From positions 136,182-200,181 of the forward strand of contig JBBQAM010000002.1 of NCBI GenBank assembly GCA_038316335.1: a stretch of 64,000 nucleotides of DNA, written 5' to 3'. Source of the DNA: JALHST01 sp038316335 (GTDB lineage Bacteria > Bacteroidota > Bacteroidia > Flavobacteriales > Flavobacteriaceae). Below, one piece after another: positions 19,801-27,732 of this stretch; within the stretch, counting starts at the first letter, position 1, and each line of letters opens with the position of its first letter. A program made the position numbers and the translations under genes. The notes beneath the pieces are model-generated. The model ran no database searches. It saw only the letters and a list, made by a program, of their open reading frames with translations, and was not told the origin of the DNA.

Positions 19801-21236
19801 TTGATCAGATACGATTAACGGATCTTGCCTATGGAACCACGGCTACCTTGGATGGCACGATTACCCATTCGTTTTTTAAGGATTGGGTCCTTGATCTAAA
19901 TGTTGACACCAACGGGAATCGCCTTTTGATCCTCGATACCCCATTTGAAGAGGAAACACTGTATTATGGAACCGGATTTTTAAATGGGAGCGGTAGGATC
20001 TATGGATCGACCAAGGCGCTTACAATTAAGGTAGATGGGGAAACCGCTCGAGGTACTTCCTTGAAGATTCCTTTAAGCGATGTGGTGACCGTGGGCGATT
20101 ATTCCTTTATTAACTTCGTAGAGAAAAACGATGTAAGGACCTTAGAAGCCCAACGAATTCTTGATGATATAGAAGGTCTTGAGCTTGAATTCGATTTAAA
20201 TGTCACCCCTGATGCCGAAGTTGAGATCGTTACGGATCAAAGGACGGGAAGTTCCTTAAAAGGAACGGGCGAGGGGCTATTGTTGATCAGGATTAATACC
20301 ACGGGCAAATTTGAAATGTTCGGTGACTTTGTTGTCGTGACCGGGGAATTCAATTACAAATTTGGGGGGGTGATCAACAAAACCTTTAAAGTTGAGCCCG
20401 GCGGAAATATTGTTTGGGATGGAAAGCCGTTGGAAGCGCAATTAGATATGAAGGCGGTCTATTCCCTGAATGCAAATCCTGGCCCCTTGTTGGCCAATCA
20501 AGGGTATAATCGCAGAATTCCCACGAATGTGGTGATTAATCTAAGAAACGAGCTCCAAAGTCCGGATATTGAATTTAACATAGAATTCCCAGGAACTAAT
20601 TCAATTGTTCAGTCTGAATTGGAATATCGCTTGCAAGACCCTGCCATAGAGGAGAAGAATGCAATTTTTCTACTTGCTCAGGGCACCTTTGTGAACGAAC
20701 AAAGCGGAATCAATCAACAGGCCGTCACTGGCAACTTGATTCAATCGGCATCTGGCCTGTTAAACCAGGTCTTAGGCGGGGGCAACGATAAATTCAATTT
20801 GGGCCTTTCCTATGAACAAGGTAGCAATATTGCCCAAATTAGGACCAATGATCGTCTGGGGGTAACGGTGTCGACACAAATTAGTGATCGCATCTTGTTG
20901 AATGGTAGGGTAGGAGTGCCGGTAGGAGGCGCGACCGAAACTATTATAGCGGGCGATTTCGAAATTCAGGTGCTCTTGAACGAGGAGGGCACTTTGAGCG
21001 CCAAATTCTTTAGCCGTGAAAGTGAAATACAAGAATATTTAGCGAATCAACAAGGCTCTACCCAAGGTGCCGGACTTTCCTATGAAGTTGATTTTAACAG
21101 TTTTAAGGAGCTTTTTAGAAAGATTTTTGCGAAAAACGCAAAAAATAAAGAGGTCCCCGTAAGGAAAAATGGGCCACCCTCGGTCATGGGAAATGATAGT
21201 TTGATCCGATTCTATTCCAAAACCAAAGGATTTTAA
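16815..21236 (+). CDS. tamB: Translocation and assembly module protein TamB
   Basis: Very large (1473 residues) inner-membrane-anchored, periplasm-spanning protein of the AsmA/TamB superfamily, which supports outer membrane biogenesis and lipid transport between membranes. After the hydrophobic anchor (VLVLLCVLGTLVLSLPIVQT) the protein is a long repetitive beta-rich chain, as in bridge-like lipid-transfer proteins. The C-terminal DUF490 region (about 1050-1430) includes GTGEGLLLIRINTTGKFEMF, FKVEPGGNIVWDG and SQISDRILLNGRVGVPVGG-like segments. The start is uncertain: the frame is open back to a stop at 16770 and encodes a basic stretch (KKLRKILVRTL) with no standard start codon before ATG 16815. 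It is divergent from tsaD. Confidence 0.93.
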   Translation: MVLVLLCVLGTLVLSLPIVQTRFAQYATNRINIEFGTNINIDRLRVSLISWDTQLDKVYVQDYKNDTLFYIDRITTSILSLRNLAKGRLEFGAISIDHLDFNLKTYKGESNTNLEVFIDKLDDKQPRAPGTPPFFFSSSDVEIDKSTFKYSDENLVKSEFLNFKDLFISAKDFQIIGPEVTTAISDMSFMSSKGINVNRLATDFKYSKQQMRFDSLNIRTTESDIKGNLVFNYDRQDFVDFLNKVKITANFEESTVAFDEINLLYDEFGKGKKASFSANISGVLNDLNTDELFLQSDNSGIRGDFNFKNLFSKEEPFLMVAQMKNVTSSYYELRSLLPNILGKAIPSTFQKLGQFTIRGDAEVSESSITAKANLNTALGSSYVDLDLVNINHIDNAYYKGFVALIDFDLGALLENQQIGKTSLDFNVEGRGFTQENLNTEVIGQIYSMIFNRYEYKDIKVSGVLKEQLFDGTLVSNDENLQFNFKGLADFGKDRNDFNFIANVAYADLKKLNFIKDSVSIFKGNVTMDVTGNTLDNLTGDIKFTKTIFQNKNDTYYFEDFKISSTFENDTTRIIDINSPDIITGFMKGNFKVNELGKLVQNSLGSIYTNYKPFEISNGQTIAFNFKIYNKIVDVFFPDVKFDPNTFIKGNIIADDGDFKLNFKSPSIIAYGNEADSIEVKIDNKNPLFNTFVSVGNLKTKYYDVKDFNLINTTLKDTLFFRAEFKGGSAFNDSYNLNFYHTFNKENKSVIGLKTSDVSFKGNKWILNKDGDNKNKVIFNRSLDSISIQEIVMNNSQQEQIRLKGQLADSTYKDLELQFKIVSLNKITPAITGLKLQGEVNGTLNVFQKDGVYLPSSNLRIGQFSINDMRMGDLTIGIAGNRDLTEFVVNADINDKGKEKLSVAGKILNKGDFPEADLLANFTDFDLEPFSPLGEDIISNIRGDLSGNARIKGNIDNPDFSGILTLDNAGLGIPYLNVDYNFAPNSRVNLVNKSFDFDQIRLTDLAYGTTATLDGTITHSFFKDWVLDLNVDTNGNRLLILDTPFEEETLYYGTGFLNGSGRIYGSTKALTIKVDGETARGTSLKIPLSDVVTVGDYSFINFVEKNDVRTLEAQRILDDIEGLELEFDLNVTPDAEVEIVTDQRTGSSLKGTGEGLLLIRINTTGKFEMFGDFVVVTGEFNYKFGGVINKTFKVEPGGNIVWDGKPLEAQLDMKAVYSLNANPGPLLANQGYNRRIPTNVVINLRNELQSPDIEFNIEFPGTNSIVQSELEYRLQDPAIEEKNAIFLLAQGTFVNEQSGINQQAVTGNLIQSASGLLNQVLGGGNDKFNLGLSYEQGSNIAQIRTNDRLGVTVSTQISDRILLNGRVGVPVGGATETIIAGDFEIQVLLNEEGTLSAKFFSRESEIQEYLANQQGSTQGAGLSYEVDFNSFKELFRKIFAKNAKNKEVPVRKNGPPSVMGNDSLIRFYSKTKGF

Positions 21237-21369
21237 AATTTACCACGACTGCAGGTTGAAATGTTACATTTTTGCAGATGTTGGCATTATTTGCCTATGA
21301 AAACGATTGAAAGTTCGAAGAACACTGAAATTAAGGATTCAACAATTCCCTTAATTGAAATTAGTTTGT

Positions 21370-21377
21370 TAATTTTG
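21370..21377 (+). promoter_or_regulatory. Candidate -7 box for pfkA
   Basis: TAATTTTG matches TAnnTTTG and lies 17 bases before the pfkA ATG, which would give a very short leader. No -33 TTG is found at 17-23 bases spacing. Confidence 0.4.
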
Positions 21378-21394
21378 CTAGCTTAAAATTTTTG

Positions 21395-22381
21395 ATGGCC
21401 ATTCCAATAAAAAAAATTGGCGTTTTTACTTCAGGAGGGGATTCCCCTGGCATGAACGCTGCCATACGATCCGTAGTTCGAACGTGTGCATATCATCATA
21501 TTGATTGCGTAGGTATCTTTAGAGGGTATCAAGGAATGATCGAAGGGGATTTCAAACCCATGGATGCGCGAAGTGTCAATAACATAATCAATAAGGGAGG
21601 AACGATCCTAAAATCGGCACGGTGTGACGATTTCCGTACCAAGGAAGGTCGTAAACTGGCTTATGAGCAATTAAAGGCCGAGGGAATCGATGCATTTGTA
21701 GTTATTGGTGGTGATGGTAGCTTTACCGGAGCCATGATATTCGATCAAGAATACGATTTTCCGTTTATGGGGATTCCGGGTACCATCGACAATGACATCT
21801 TCGGGACCACGTTTACGCTAGGATTCGATACGGCCTTGAATACCGTGGTGGATGCCGTAGATAAAATACGGGATACTGCCAGTTCGCATAATAGGTTATT
21901 CTTCGTGGAGGTTATGGGGAGGGATGTAGGCCATATCGCCCTGAATGCAGGAGTTGGTGCCGGAGCTGAGGAAATTTTGATCCCAGAGGAAAACAGGGGG
22001 CTTGATCGCCTTCTAGAATCCTTGAAACGCAGTAAGCTATCGGGCAAATCGTCTAGTATCGTAATCGTTGCGGAGGGTGATAAATCAGGGAAAAATGTTT
22101 TTGAACTGAAGGAATATGTAGAGGAGCATTTGCCGATCTATGATGTGCGGGTATCGGTTTTGGGCCATATGCAACGTGGCGGTCCGCCATCTTGCTATGA
22201 TAGGGTGCTGGCCAGTCGTATGGGCGTGAAGGCGGTCGAGACCCTTTTAGAGGGGAAGAAAGGACTCATGGTCGGGGTACAGGACAATAAACTCATCCTG
22301 ACACCAATAAGCAAGGCCATAAAAGGACATACAAAAATGGACAAGGAACTTATACGGGTTTCTGAAATAATGACAACATAA
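21395..22381 (+). CDS. pfkA: ATP-dependent 6-phosphofructokinase
   Basis: Glycolytic kinase that phosphorylates fructose 6-phosphate. ATG 21395 is used rather than the TTG one codon earlier. Motifs of bacterial PfkA are intact: KKIGVFTSGGDSPGMN (ATP loop), GGDGSFTGA (Mg/ATP), PGTIDNDIFGT (catalytic Asp), MGRDVGHIAL (the conserved M-G-R) and HMQRGGPPSCYDRVLASRMG (substrate binding). Length of 328 residues matches the ATP-dependent short form; the Gly in GGDG positions favours ATP over pyrophosphate. The gap gene follows after 23 bases, so the two glycolytic genes are probably cotranscribed. Confidence 0.97.
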   Translation: MAIPIKKIGVFTSGGDSPGMNAAIRSVVRTCAYHHIDCVGIFRGYQGMIEGDFKPMDARSVNNIINKGGTILKSARCDDFRTKEGRKLAYEQLKAEGIDAFVVIGGDGSFTGAMIFDQEYDFPFMGIPGTIDNDIFGTTFTLGFDTALNTVVDAVDKIRDTASSHNRLFFVEVMGRDVGHIALNAGVGAGAEEILIPEENRGLDRLLESLKRSKLSGKSSSIVIVAEGDKSGKNVFELKEYVEEHLPIYDVRVSVLGHMQRGGPPSCYDRVLASRMGVKAVETLLEGKKGLMVGVQDNKLILTPISKAIKGHTKMDKELIRVSEIMTT

Positions 22382-22404
22382 TTTTAATTTTAAAAAAGTA
22401 AACA

Positions 22405-23409
22405 ATGTCAAACTTGAAAATAGGAATTAACGGATTTGGTAGAATTGGTAGATTGGTATTCAGAACCACCGTCAAAAGGGGGGATGTCGATGTGGTAGCC
22501 ATCAACGACTTATTAGATGTTGAACACCTCGCCTATTTATTGAAATACGACTCTGTTCATGGTAAGTTTGAGGGAACCGTCGACGTTAAGGACGGTCATT
22601 TGATCGTCAACGGGAAAACAGTTCGCATTACTGCCGAGCGAGATCCTAAAAACATCAAATGGGATGCCGTAGGAGCTGAGATCGTAGCCGAATGTACCGG
22701 AATTTTCACCACCTTGGAAACTGCCCAATACCATATCGATGGTGGAGCTAAAAAAGTAGTGATTTCAGCACCTTCAAAAGATGCCCCAATGTTTGTAATG
22801 GGTGTAAACCATACCAGTGCAAAGGCTTCCGACACAATTGTTTCGAATGCTTCCTGCACCACGAATTGTCTAGCCCCGATGGCCAAGGTTTTGAACGATA
22901 GCTTTGGTATCGAGGAGGCCCTGATGACCACCGTTCATGCAACCACCGCAACACAAATGACGGTAGATGGTCCTTCCAAAAAGGATTGGCGTGGTGGTAG
23001 AAGCGCCATGTTGAATATTATTCCGGCCTCCACGGGCGCTGCAGTCGCTGTGACAAAGGTAATTCCAGAACTAAAAGGAAAACTCACAGGGATGGCCTTT
23101 AGGGTGCCAACCGCGGACGTTTCGGTGGTTGATTTGACAGTGAGGCTAAAAAAAGAGACTACGTATGACGCTATCAAAAAAGCGTTCAAAACTGCCTCTG
23201 AAGGATCTTTAAAAGGAATTTTAGGATATACCGAGGAAGCCGTGGTGTCCCAGGATTTTGTAGGGGATTCTAGGACTAGCATCTTTGATGCGGAAGCTGG
23301 CATTGAATTGAATTCAAAATTCTTTAAATTGATATGCTGGTATGATAATGAGGCTGGCTTTTCGAATAAAATGGTCGATTTGACCCAGCACGTGGCAAGT
23401 CTTAAATAA
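22405..23409 (+). CDS. gap: Type I glyceraldehyde-3-phosphate dehydrogenase
   Basis: NAD-dependent glycolytic dehydrogenase of 334 residues. The Rossmann start is IGINGFGRIGRLVFR, the catalytic Cys lies in SNASCTTNCLAPMAKVL (about residue 151) with the His in TVHATTATQMTVDGPS, followed by AMLNIIPASTGAA and the C-terminal CWYDNEAGFSNKMVDL. It sits directly after pfkA and before a hairpin terminator. Bacteroidota often carry more than one gap paralogue; the pairing with pfkA suggests the glycolytic direction. Confidence 0.97.
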   Translation: MSNLKIGINGFGRIGRLVFRTTVKRGDVDVVAINDLLDVEHLAYLLKYDSVHGKFEGTVDVKDGHLIVNGKTVRITAERDPKNIKWDAVGAEIVAECTGIFTTLETAQYHIDGGAKKVVISAPSKDAPMFVMGVNHTSAKASDTIVSNASCTTNCLAPMAKVLNDSFGIEEALMTTVHATTATQMTVDGPSKKDWRGGRSAMLNIIPASTGAAVAVTKVIPELKGKLTGMAFRVPTADVSVVDLTVRLKKETTYDAIKKAFKTASEGSLKGILGYTEEAVVSQDFVGDSRTSIFDAEAGIELNSKFFKLICWYDNEAGFSNKMVDLTQHVASLK

Positions 23410-23428
23410 GAACATCTTGACTTGAGGA

Positions 23429-23474
23429 TTTCCTGAAAGCGTGTTGCAAAGCCTTCGTTTTCAGGAAAATTTTT
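23429..23474 (+). terminator. Intrinsic terminator after gap
   Basis: Ten-base arms TTTCCTGAAA (23429-23438) and TTTCAGGAAA (23459-23468) are exact complements around a 20-base loop and are followed by ATTTTT. It starts 19 bases after the gap stop and ends 12 bases before the next ATG. Confidence 0.65.
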
Positions 23475-23486
23475 AAATAGGAATCT

Positions 23487-24338
23487 ATGATATTGATAGT
23501 AGATAGTGGCGCCACTAAGGCCGATTGGATTGCCCTTGATAAAAACGGGGTTCAATTATTCCTTACTCAAACCTTGGGACTTAGTCCGGAAGTACTTACC
23601 AAAGAAGTAATTGAGGATCGGTTGGCCAATAATTTTGAGCTTTCTAAAAATAGGGATAAGGTAACCCAATTATTTTTTTATGGAGCGGGATGCGGTACTG
23701 ATCGTATGCGGAAATTTTTGAGGAAGATTTTCAATGACTTTTTTCCGAAGGCCAAAGTGGAAGTAAAGGAAGATACCTACGCCGCTATATACGCTACTAC
23801 AAAGGTAGGACATCAAGGTATTGTGTGCATTCTTGGCACGGGTTCGAATTGTAGCTACTATGATGGTCATCAATTGATCCAAAAGGTGGTTTCCTTGGGT
23901 TATATCCCTATGGATGATGGAAGTGGGAATTTCTTCGGCCGCAAATTGATCCGTGATTATTATTACCATAAAATGCCACAAGATCTGGCCCGAAAATTTG
24001 AAAAAGGGTACAATTTGGATCCAGATGTAATAAAGGAGAATTTATACAAACAACCCAACCCGAATACTTATTTGGCGACTTTTGCCAGATTCTTGGTCGA
24101 AAATAAAGACCATCCTTATTCGAAAGGTGTCATTGATAAAGGTTTTCAACAGTTCATAAACAATCATGTGATGCAATTTGAATTGGCCACAAAGGTTCCG
24201 ATTCATTTCGTGGGTAGTATCGCTTATTTCTTAAAGGATGAGCTCACTACGGTACTCGAACGCAACGATCTAGTACCCGGGGTTATTCGACAGCGACCCA
24301 TCGATGGCCTGGTCGAATTCCACGTACAGACTATCTAA
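23487..24338 (+). CDS. BadF/BadG/BcrA/BcrD-type ATPase, probable N-acetylglucosamine kinase
   Basis: Sugar kinase of the ASKHA fold, 283 residues. The phosphate-1 loop is MILIVDSGATKADWIALD, followed by LFFYGAGCGTDRM, the phosphate-2 region GIVCILGTGSNCSYYDG and the adenosine region HFVGSIAYFLKDEL. Family relatives in Bacteroidota are N-acetylglucosamine kinase-like, which fits a peptidoglycan-recycling or amino-sugar salvage role; the GH3 fusion further along could supply GlcNAc. It follows gap behind a terminator, so it may have its own promoter. Substrate is not provable from these motifs. Confidence 0.85.
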   Translation: MILIVDSGATKADWIALDKNGVQLFLTQTLGLSPEVLTKEVIEDRLANNFELSKNRDKVTQLFFYGAGCGTDRMRKFLRKIFNDFFPKAKVEVKEDTYAAIYATTKVGHQGIVCILGTGSNCSYYDGHQLIQKVVSLGYIPMDDGSGNFFGRKLIRDYYYHKMPQDLARKFEKGYNLDPDVIKENLYKQPNPNTYLATFARFLVENKDHPYSKGVIDKGFQQFINNHVMQFELATKVPIHFVGSIAYFLKDELTTVLERNDLVPGVIRQRPIDGLVEFHVQTI

Positions 24339-24490
24339 AAGGAAATCGGCATCAATAGACTATAATAGAAAAAGATGTACCATCTGGAGGCATGCGATGC
24401 TTCCGTTTGTTTTCGAAGTTTCATTCTTGGTCATTCTAGGGGCCATTCCGAAGCCTTTTTCAGATCAAAACAGCTATATTATAGTTTCTT

Positions 24491-24874
24491 TCAGTCGTTT
24501 ACCGCGATCATGGAAATCTCGACCCGAACGTTTTTGGGCAAACAGGCTACTTCTACGGTTTCCCTTGCTGGTGCAGTTTCTTGATTAAAATACGCACCAT
24601 ACACTTCATTGACCGTAGCAAACTGCCCCATATCCTTTAAAAAAATCGTAGTCTTTACCACCTGTTCGAACGACATGCCCGCTTCTTTTAGGATGGCGTC
24701 CAAATTCTCCATGGCTTGTTTGGTTTCTTTTTTAATATCGCCCTCAACGAGCATTCCTGTAGTCGGATCAACAGGTATCTGACCGGAAATATATAAGGTG
24801 TTCCCGCTGAGAATGGCCTGATTGTATGGGCCGATTGGCGCTGGGGCATTCGAAGTGTTGATGATTTTTTTCAT
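24491..24874 (-). CDS. ridA: RidA family reactive intermediate/imine deaminase
   Basis: Hydrolyses 2-aminoacrylate and other enamine/imine intermediates released by PLP enzymes. The protein is 127 residues, the usual size of this trimeric family. Recognised segments are NAPAPIGPYNQAILSGNTLY, SGQIPVDPTTG, KTTIFLKDMGQFATVNEVYG and the catalytic/structural PARETVEVACLPKNVRVEI (Arg of PAR-x-T). It lies 35 bases downstream of lptD on the same strand and converges on the sugar kinase gene. Confidence 0.95.
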   Translation of the reverse strand: MKKIINTSNAPAPIGPYNQAILSGNTLYISGQIPVDPTTGMLVEGDIKKETKQAMENLDAILKEAGMSFEQVVKTTIFLKDMGQFATVNEVYGAYFNQETAPARETVEVACLPKNVRVEISMIAVND

Positions 24875-24909
24875 ATGGTTGTTTTCTATTCTTAAAATTC
24901 AACTTTTGA

Positions 24910-27615
24910 TTACCGTCGATTTGGTTGACTTCTATTTTCCCATTTCAAGTCACTAAGGATGGAACTTTTAATACCGATAAAGAAATACCATCGCTCATAT
25001 TTTCCGAAAGGGGACCAAGTGAACCGCATATTAAAACTTTTCAAATCGCGTTCAAAGCGCAATTGGGTAAGCGTAAATCCCTGATTTTTGAAATCGTAGC
25101 CCGATGATCCACCGACTTTCCAACGAGGGGATATCGAAATATCACCTGAAAACATCAAGGAATGGCTGCTAAATTCGTTTTGTCTGGCCGAATTGGAGTA
25201 GCTCGCAGAATAGGCCAATCTGAAATCCCATGGTATTTTGGTGCTATAAACCGGATTTTCGACATCCTCGGTATCTTTGGTACGTTGTTCGGGATTTTCG
25301 AAGTTATCTGCCTGTCCGAACAGGTCATCGGTTCTTCCGCCACTTGCTGCTACGTAGTATTCCCCGCTTTCTGGATCATCAGGGTCTTTGGGATCTTCTT
25401 TTTCTTTATCGAAGTCCTTACTACTAATTGAGTAGCCCACGTTTACATTGGCCCGTGTTAGGCGAAACAGGCTACCCCCATTGTTGATGTTGAACGTATT
25501 GATACGCCTGCCGTTGTTATCGATAGCGTACGGGTCTAATCCCGCCGAAAAGTTGACTGACATTTTGGTTTTCAATAACGTGGTGCCTCCGTTTAAGGTA
25601 AACGGACTTAATTTCAAGGAGTCGGCCTCTAGATTATAGTTGGTCGCTATGTTAAAGTTGCTCAAAATAGGCACTTTTTTGGGCTTGGTTGCAGTAGAAT
25701 CCTTATCACGCACCTTGGCTTCCAAAGTATTCGCCAAAGAAAAACTAATGCTATTCGACCTGGATAAACTAGGGGAACCGTTCAAGGTTCCTTCAAATCG
25801 ACTGTATTGAACCACCTTGCCATTTGCATCCAGATATTCATCATAGAATTGTTCGAATGAAGGGGCGTACCCATAACTGATCGAAGGACGCATAACATGG
25901 CGTATTGCCTGAATTTTTTTATCCTCCCCAAAAATAAATGTCCCGTACAAAGTGGTCCCGATACTTGCGCTAAGACTATATTTATTGAAGCGATCAAAGC
26001 CTTTAAGGGTATCTTTTACGACGGCTCCTGACCCATTGGCGCCCGCATTTGCATCATACCGTTTTTGATAGGTTTCAAGTGTCCAAACATCCTCATAATT
26101 GCCCCCAAGACTAACACTAAAAAATTTGGCCACCTTAAAATTCGTGCTGATCGGAATTCGATGCCGCGCGCCTACTTTGGCACCGTCGAACATTCTACCC
26201 GTCAAAAAATCGGCGTCATTCGTAGAAAGTCGGTTCTGGGCATTCAAATCGTATTGAAAATTGATGTTCTGTATAACCCCCTTTTTAATTCCTTCCCTTT
26301 TAGCAAACGGAAAAATTCGTTCCATACTTGCCTGTAAGGTGGGCAGTGTCATTTCTATTTTTTCGGTATTCGTATTTTGACTATGCGATATGGTCAAACT
26401 TGTATTTACCGAGGGATAGGCAGGAAACGTCTTTGAATACGAAATGGAGGAACTCAATGTATTGTTTTGGGTATTGGGCAAATTTTGTTGCAACAGGGAA
26501 TTTTGATAATACGAGCTACTGCCGAGGTTCACCGATGCCGAAAATCGGGAATTCGGGCTCGCCTTGGCATCTTGGGAATGCGACATCTGCAGGTTGTAGA
26601 TCGTGTTTCTTGCATAATCATCAAACCCTTTTTGACTGATCACCTGATTTTCATATCGAAAGTTCAAGGTACCGCGATAGCGATAGCGTTTGGCATACAC
26701 TGACTGGGTCATAAGGCCATAACTTCCATTGGTGTAGTAATCGCCGGTTACTGTAAGGTCAACAAAATCACTAATGGGCAAATAATACCCACCTCCCTGT
26801 AAAAAATAGCCCCGGTTGGGATCGTTTCCGATCGTTGGCATCATCAATCCGGCAGTTCGCCCGACTTTCAATGGAAAATAGGCAAAGGGCAAGGCGATAG
26901 GCGTCGGCACGTCGGCAATATACAGATTGCTAAAACCGGCGATTACTTTCTTTTTGGGTACAAATTTGGCTTTACGTACGCGTATGTAATAGTCGGGGTC
27001 TATGGTGTCCTTAGAGGTCGTCAACTTCCCTTCCCGTAAAAAGTATACCGAGTCATTCTCTTTTTTGGTAATTTCGGCATAGACTTTCATTACATCACTT
27101 CCTAGGGGACCTATACCGGCTTGTTGTTCGGTTCGGGAGTTCCATATAATGGCTTTTTGGGTGTCAAAATTAAAGCGGATCGAATCTGGAATCACGACAT
27201 TTTCACCTTGTTTAAAATAGGGCAGTTGTGAATAATTGCCCAAGGAATCTTTGAGTCGGCCTGCATAGACTTCATTCTTCACATAGTCCATAATAATGAT
27301 GCCTGCCTTTAACTCTGTATCCTGGTAATAGATCTCGGCTTCATTGTAAAGATATATTTGATGGTCTCTTTGGCTCAATTTGACATAATCCTTCGCCTTG
27401 TATGTTATTTTGTCCAATAACAATGGCGCCTTGGCCTTAGTAGAATCGTTTTGGGCGATCGAGTCGCGAACCGGTGCAGGATAAAGTGGTGCGATAATCG
27501 TATCTTTGATCACTTTTATGGGTAGCGGAACAATCTGGCCTTCCTGGGCTGATGCAGCAAGAACACTAATAAATAGCAGGAATAGGAAAAGTAAATGATG
27601 ATTGTTTGATTGCAA
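24910..27615 (-). CDS. lptD: LPS-assembly outer membrane protein LptD-like
   Basis: Predicted outer membrane translocon that inserts lipopolysaccharide in the outer leaflet. TTG 27615 is chosen as start because it yields a compact signal peptide (LQSNNHHLLFLFLLFISVLA then ASAQ); an upstream in-frame ATG at 27678 would place 21 hydrophilic residues before the leader and overlap the divergent promoter. The N-terminal third has the OstA/LptA jelly-roll (YNEAEIYYQDTELKAGIIIMDYVKNEVYA in outline), then a large beta-barrel with LPFAYFPLKVGRTAGLMMP and GGYYLPISDFVDL. The C-terminal strand region has WYFFIGIKSSIL. At about 900 residues it fits Bacteroidota LptD-like proteins. LptE is not adjacent. 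Confidence 0.88.
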   Translation of the reverse strand: MQSNNHHLLFLFLLFISVLAASAQEGQIVPLPIKVIKDTIIAPLYPAPVRDSIAQNDSTKAKAPLLLDKITYKAKDYVKLSQRDHQIYLYNEAEIYYQDTELKAGIIIMDYVKNEVYAGRLKDSLGNYSQLPYFKQGENVVIPDSIRFNFDTQKAIIWNSRTEQQAGIGPLGSDVMKVYAEITKKENDSVYFLREGKLTTSKDTIDPDYYIRVRKAKFVPKKKVIAGFSNLYIADVPTPIALPFAYFPLKVGRTAGLMMPTIGNDPNRGYFLQGGGYYLPISDFVDLTVTGDYYTNGSYGLMTQSVYAKRYRYRGTLNFRYENQVISQKGFDDYARNTIYNLQMSHSQDAKASPNSRFSASVNLGSSSYYQNSLLQQNLPNTQNNTLSSSISYSKTFPAYPSVNTSLTISHSQNTNTEKIEMTLPTLQASMERIFPFAKREGIKKGVIQNINFQYDLNAQNRLSTNDADFLTGRMFDGAKVGARHRIPISTNFKVAKFFSVSLGGNYEDVWTLETYQKRYDANAGANGSGAVVKDTLKGFDRFNKYSLSASIGTTLYGTFIFGEDKKIQAIRHVMRPSISYGYAPSFEQFYDEYLDANGKVVQYSRFEGTLNGSPSLSRSNSISFSLANTLEAKVRDKDSTATKPKKVPILSNFNIATNYNLEADSLKLSPFTLNGGTTLLKTKMSVNFSAGLDPYAIDNNGRRINTFNINNGGSLFRLTRANVNVGYSISSKDFDKEKEDPKDPDDPESGEYYVAASGGRTDDLFGQADNFENPEQRTKDTEDVENPVYSTKIPWDFRLAYSASYSNSARQNEFSSHSLMFSGDISISPRWKVGGSSGYDFKNQGFTLTQLRFERDLKSFNMRFTWSPFGKYERWYFFIGIKSSILSDLKWENRSQPNRR

Positions 27616-27635
27616 AGCTAGATATCCTATTTTTG
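27605..27635 (+). promoter_or_regulatory. Bacteroidota-type promoter for the amidase gene
   Basis: TTTG at 27605-27608 and TATTTTTG at 27628-27635 are separated by exactly 19 bases, matching the -33 TTTG / -7 TAnnTTTG promoter of Bacteroidota. Transcription should start near 27641, about 90 bases before the amidase ATG. It overlaps the beginning of the divergent lptD coding region. Confidence 0.75.
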
Positions 27636-27732
27636 TAAAGGTTTGGCCGTCCTGATAGTTATCGGAATTGAAAACCAAACTTACATATATTTTTTGTTCC
27701 CCTTGTTGCGAATTACCATAAATTTAACCTTA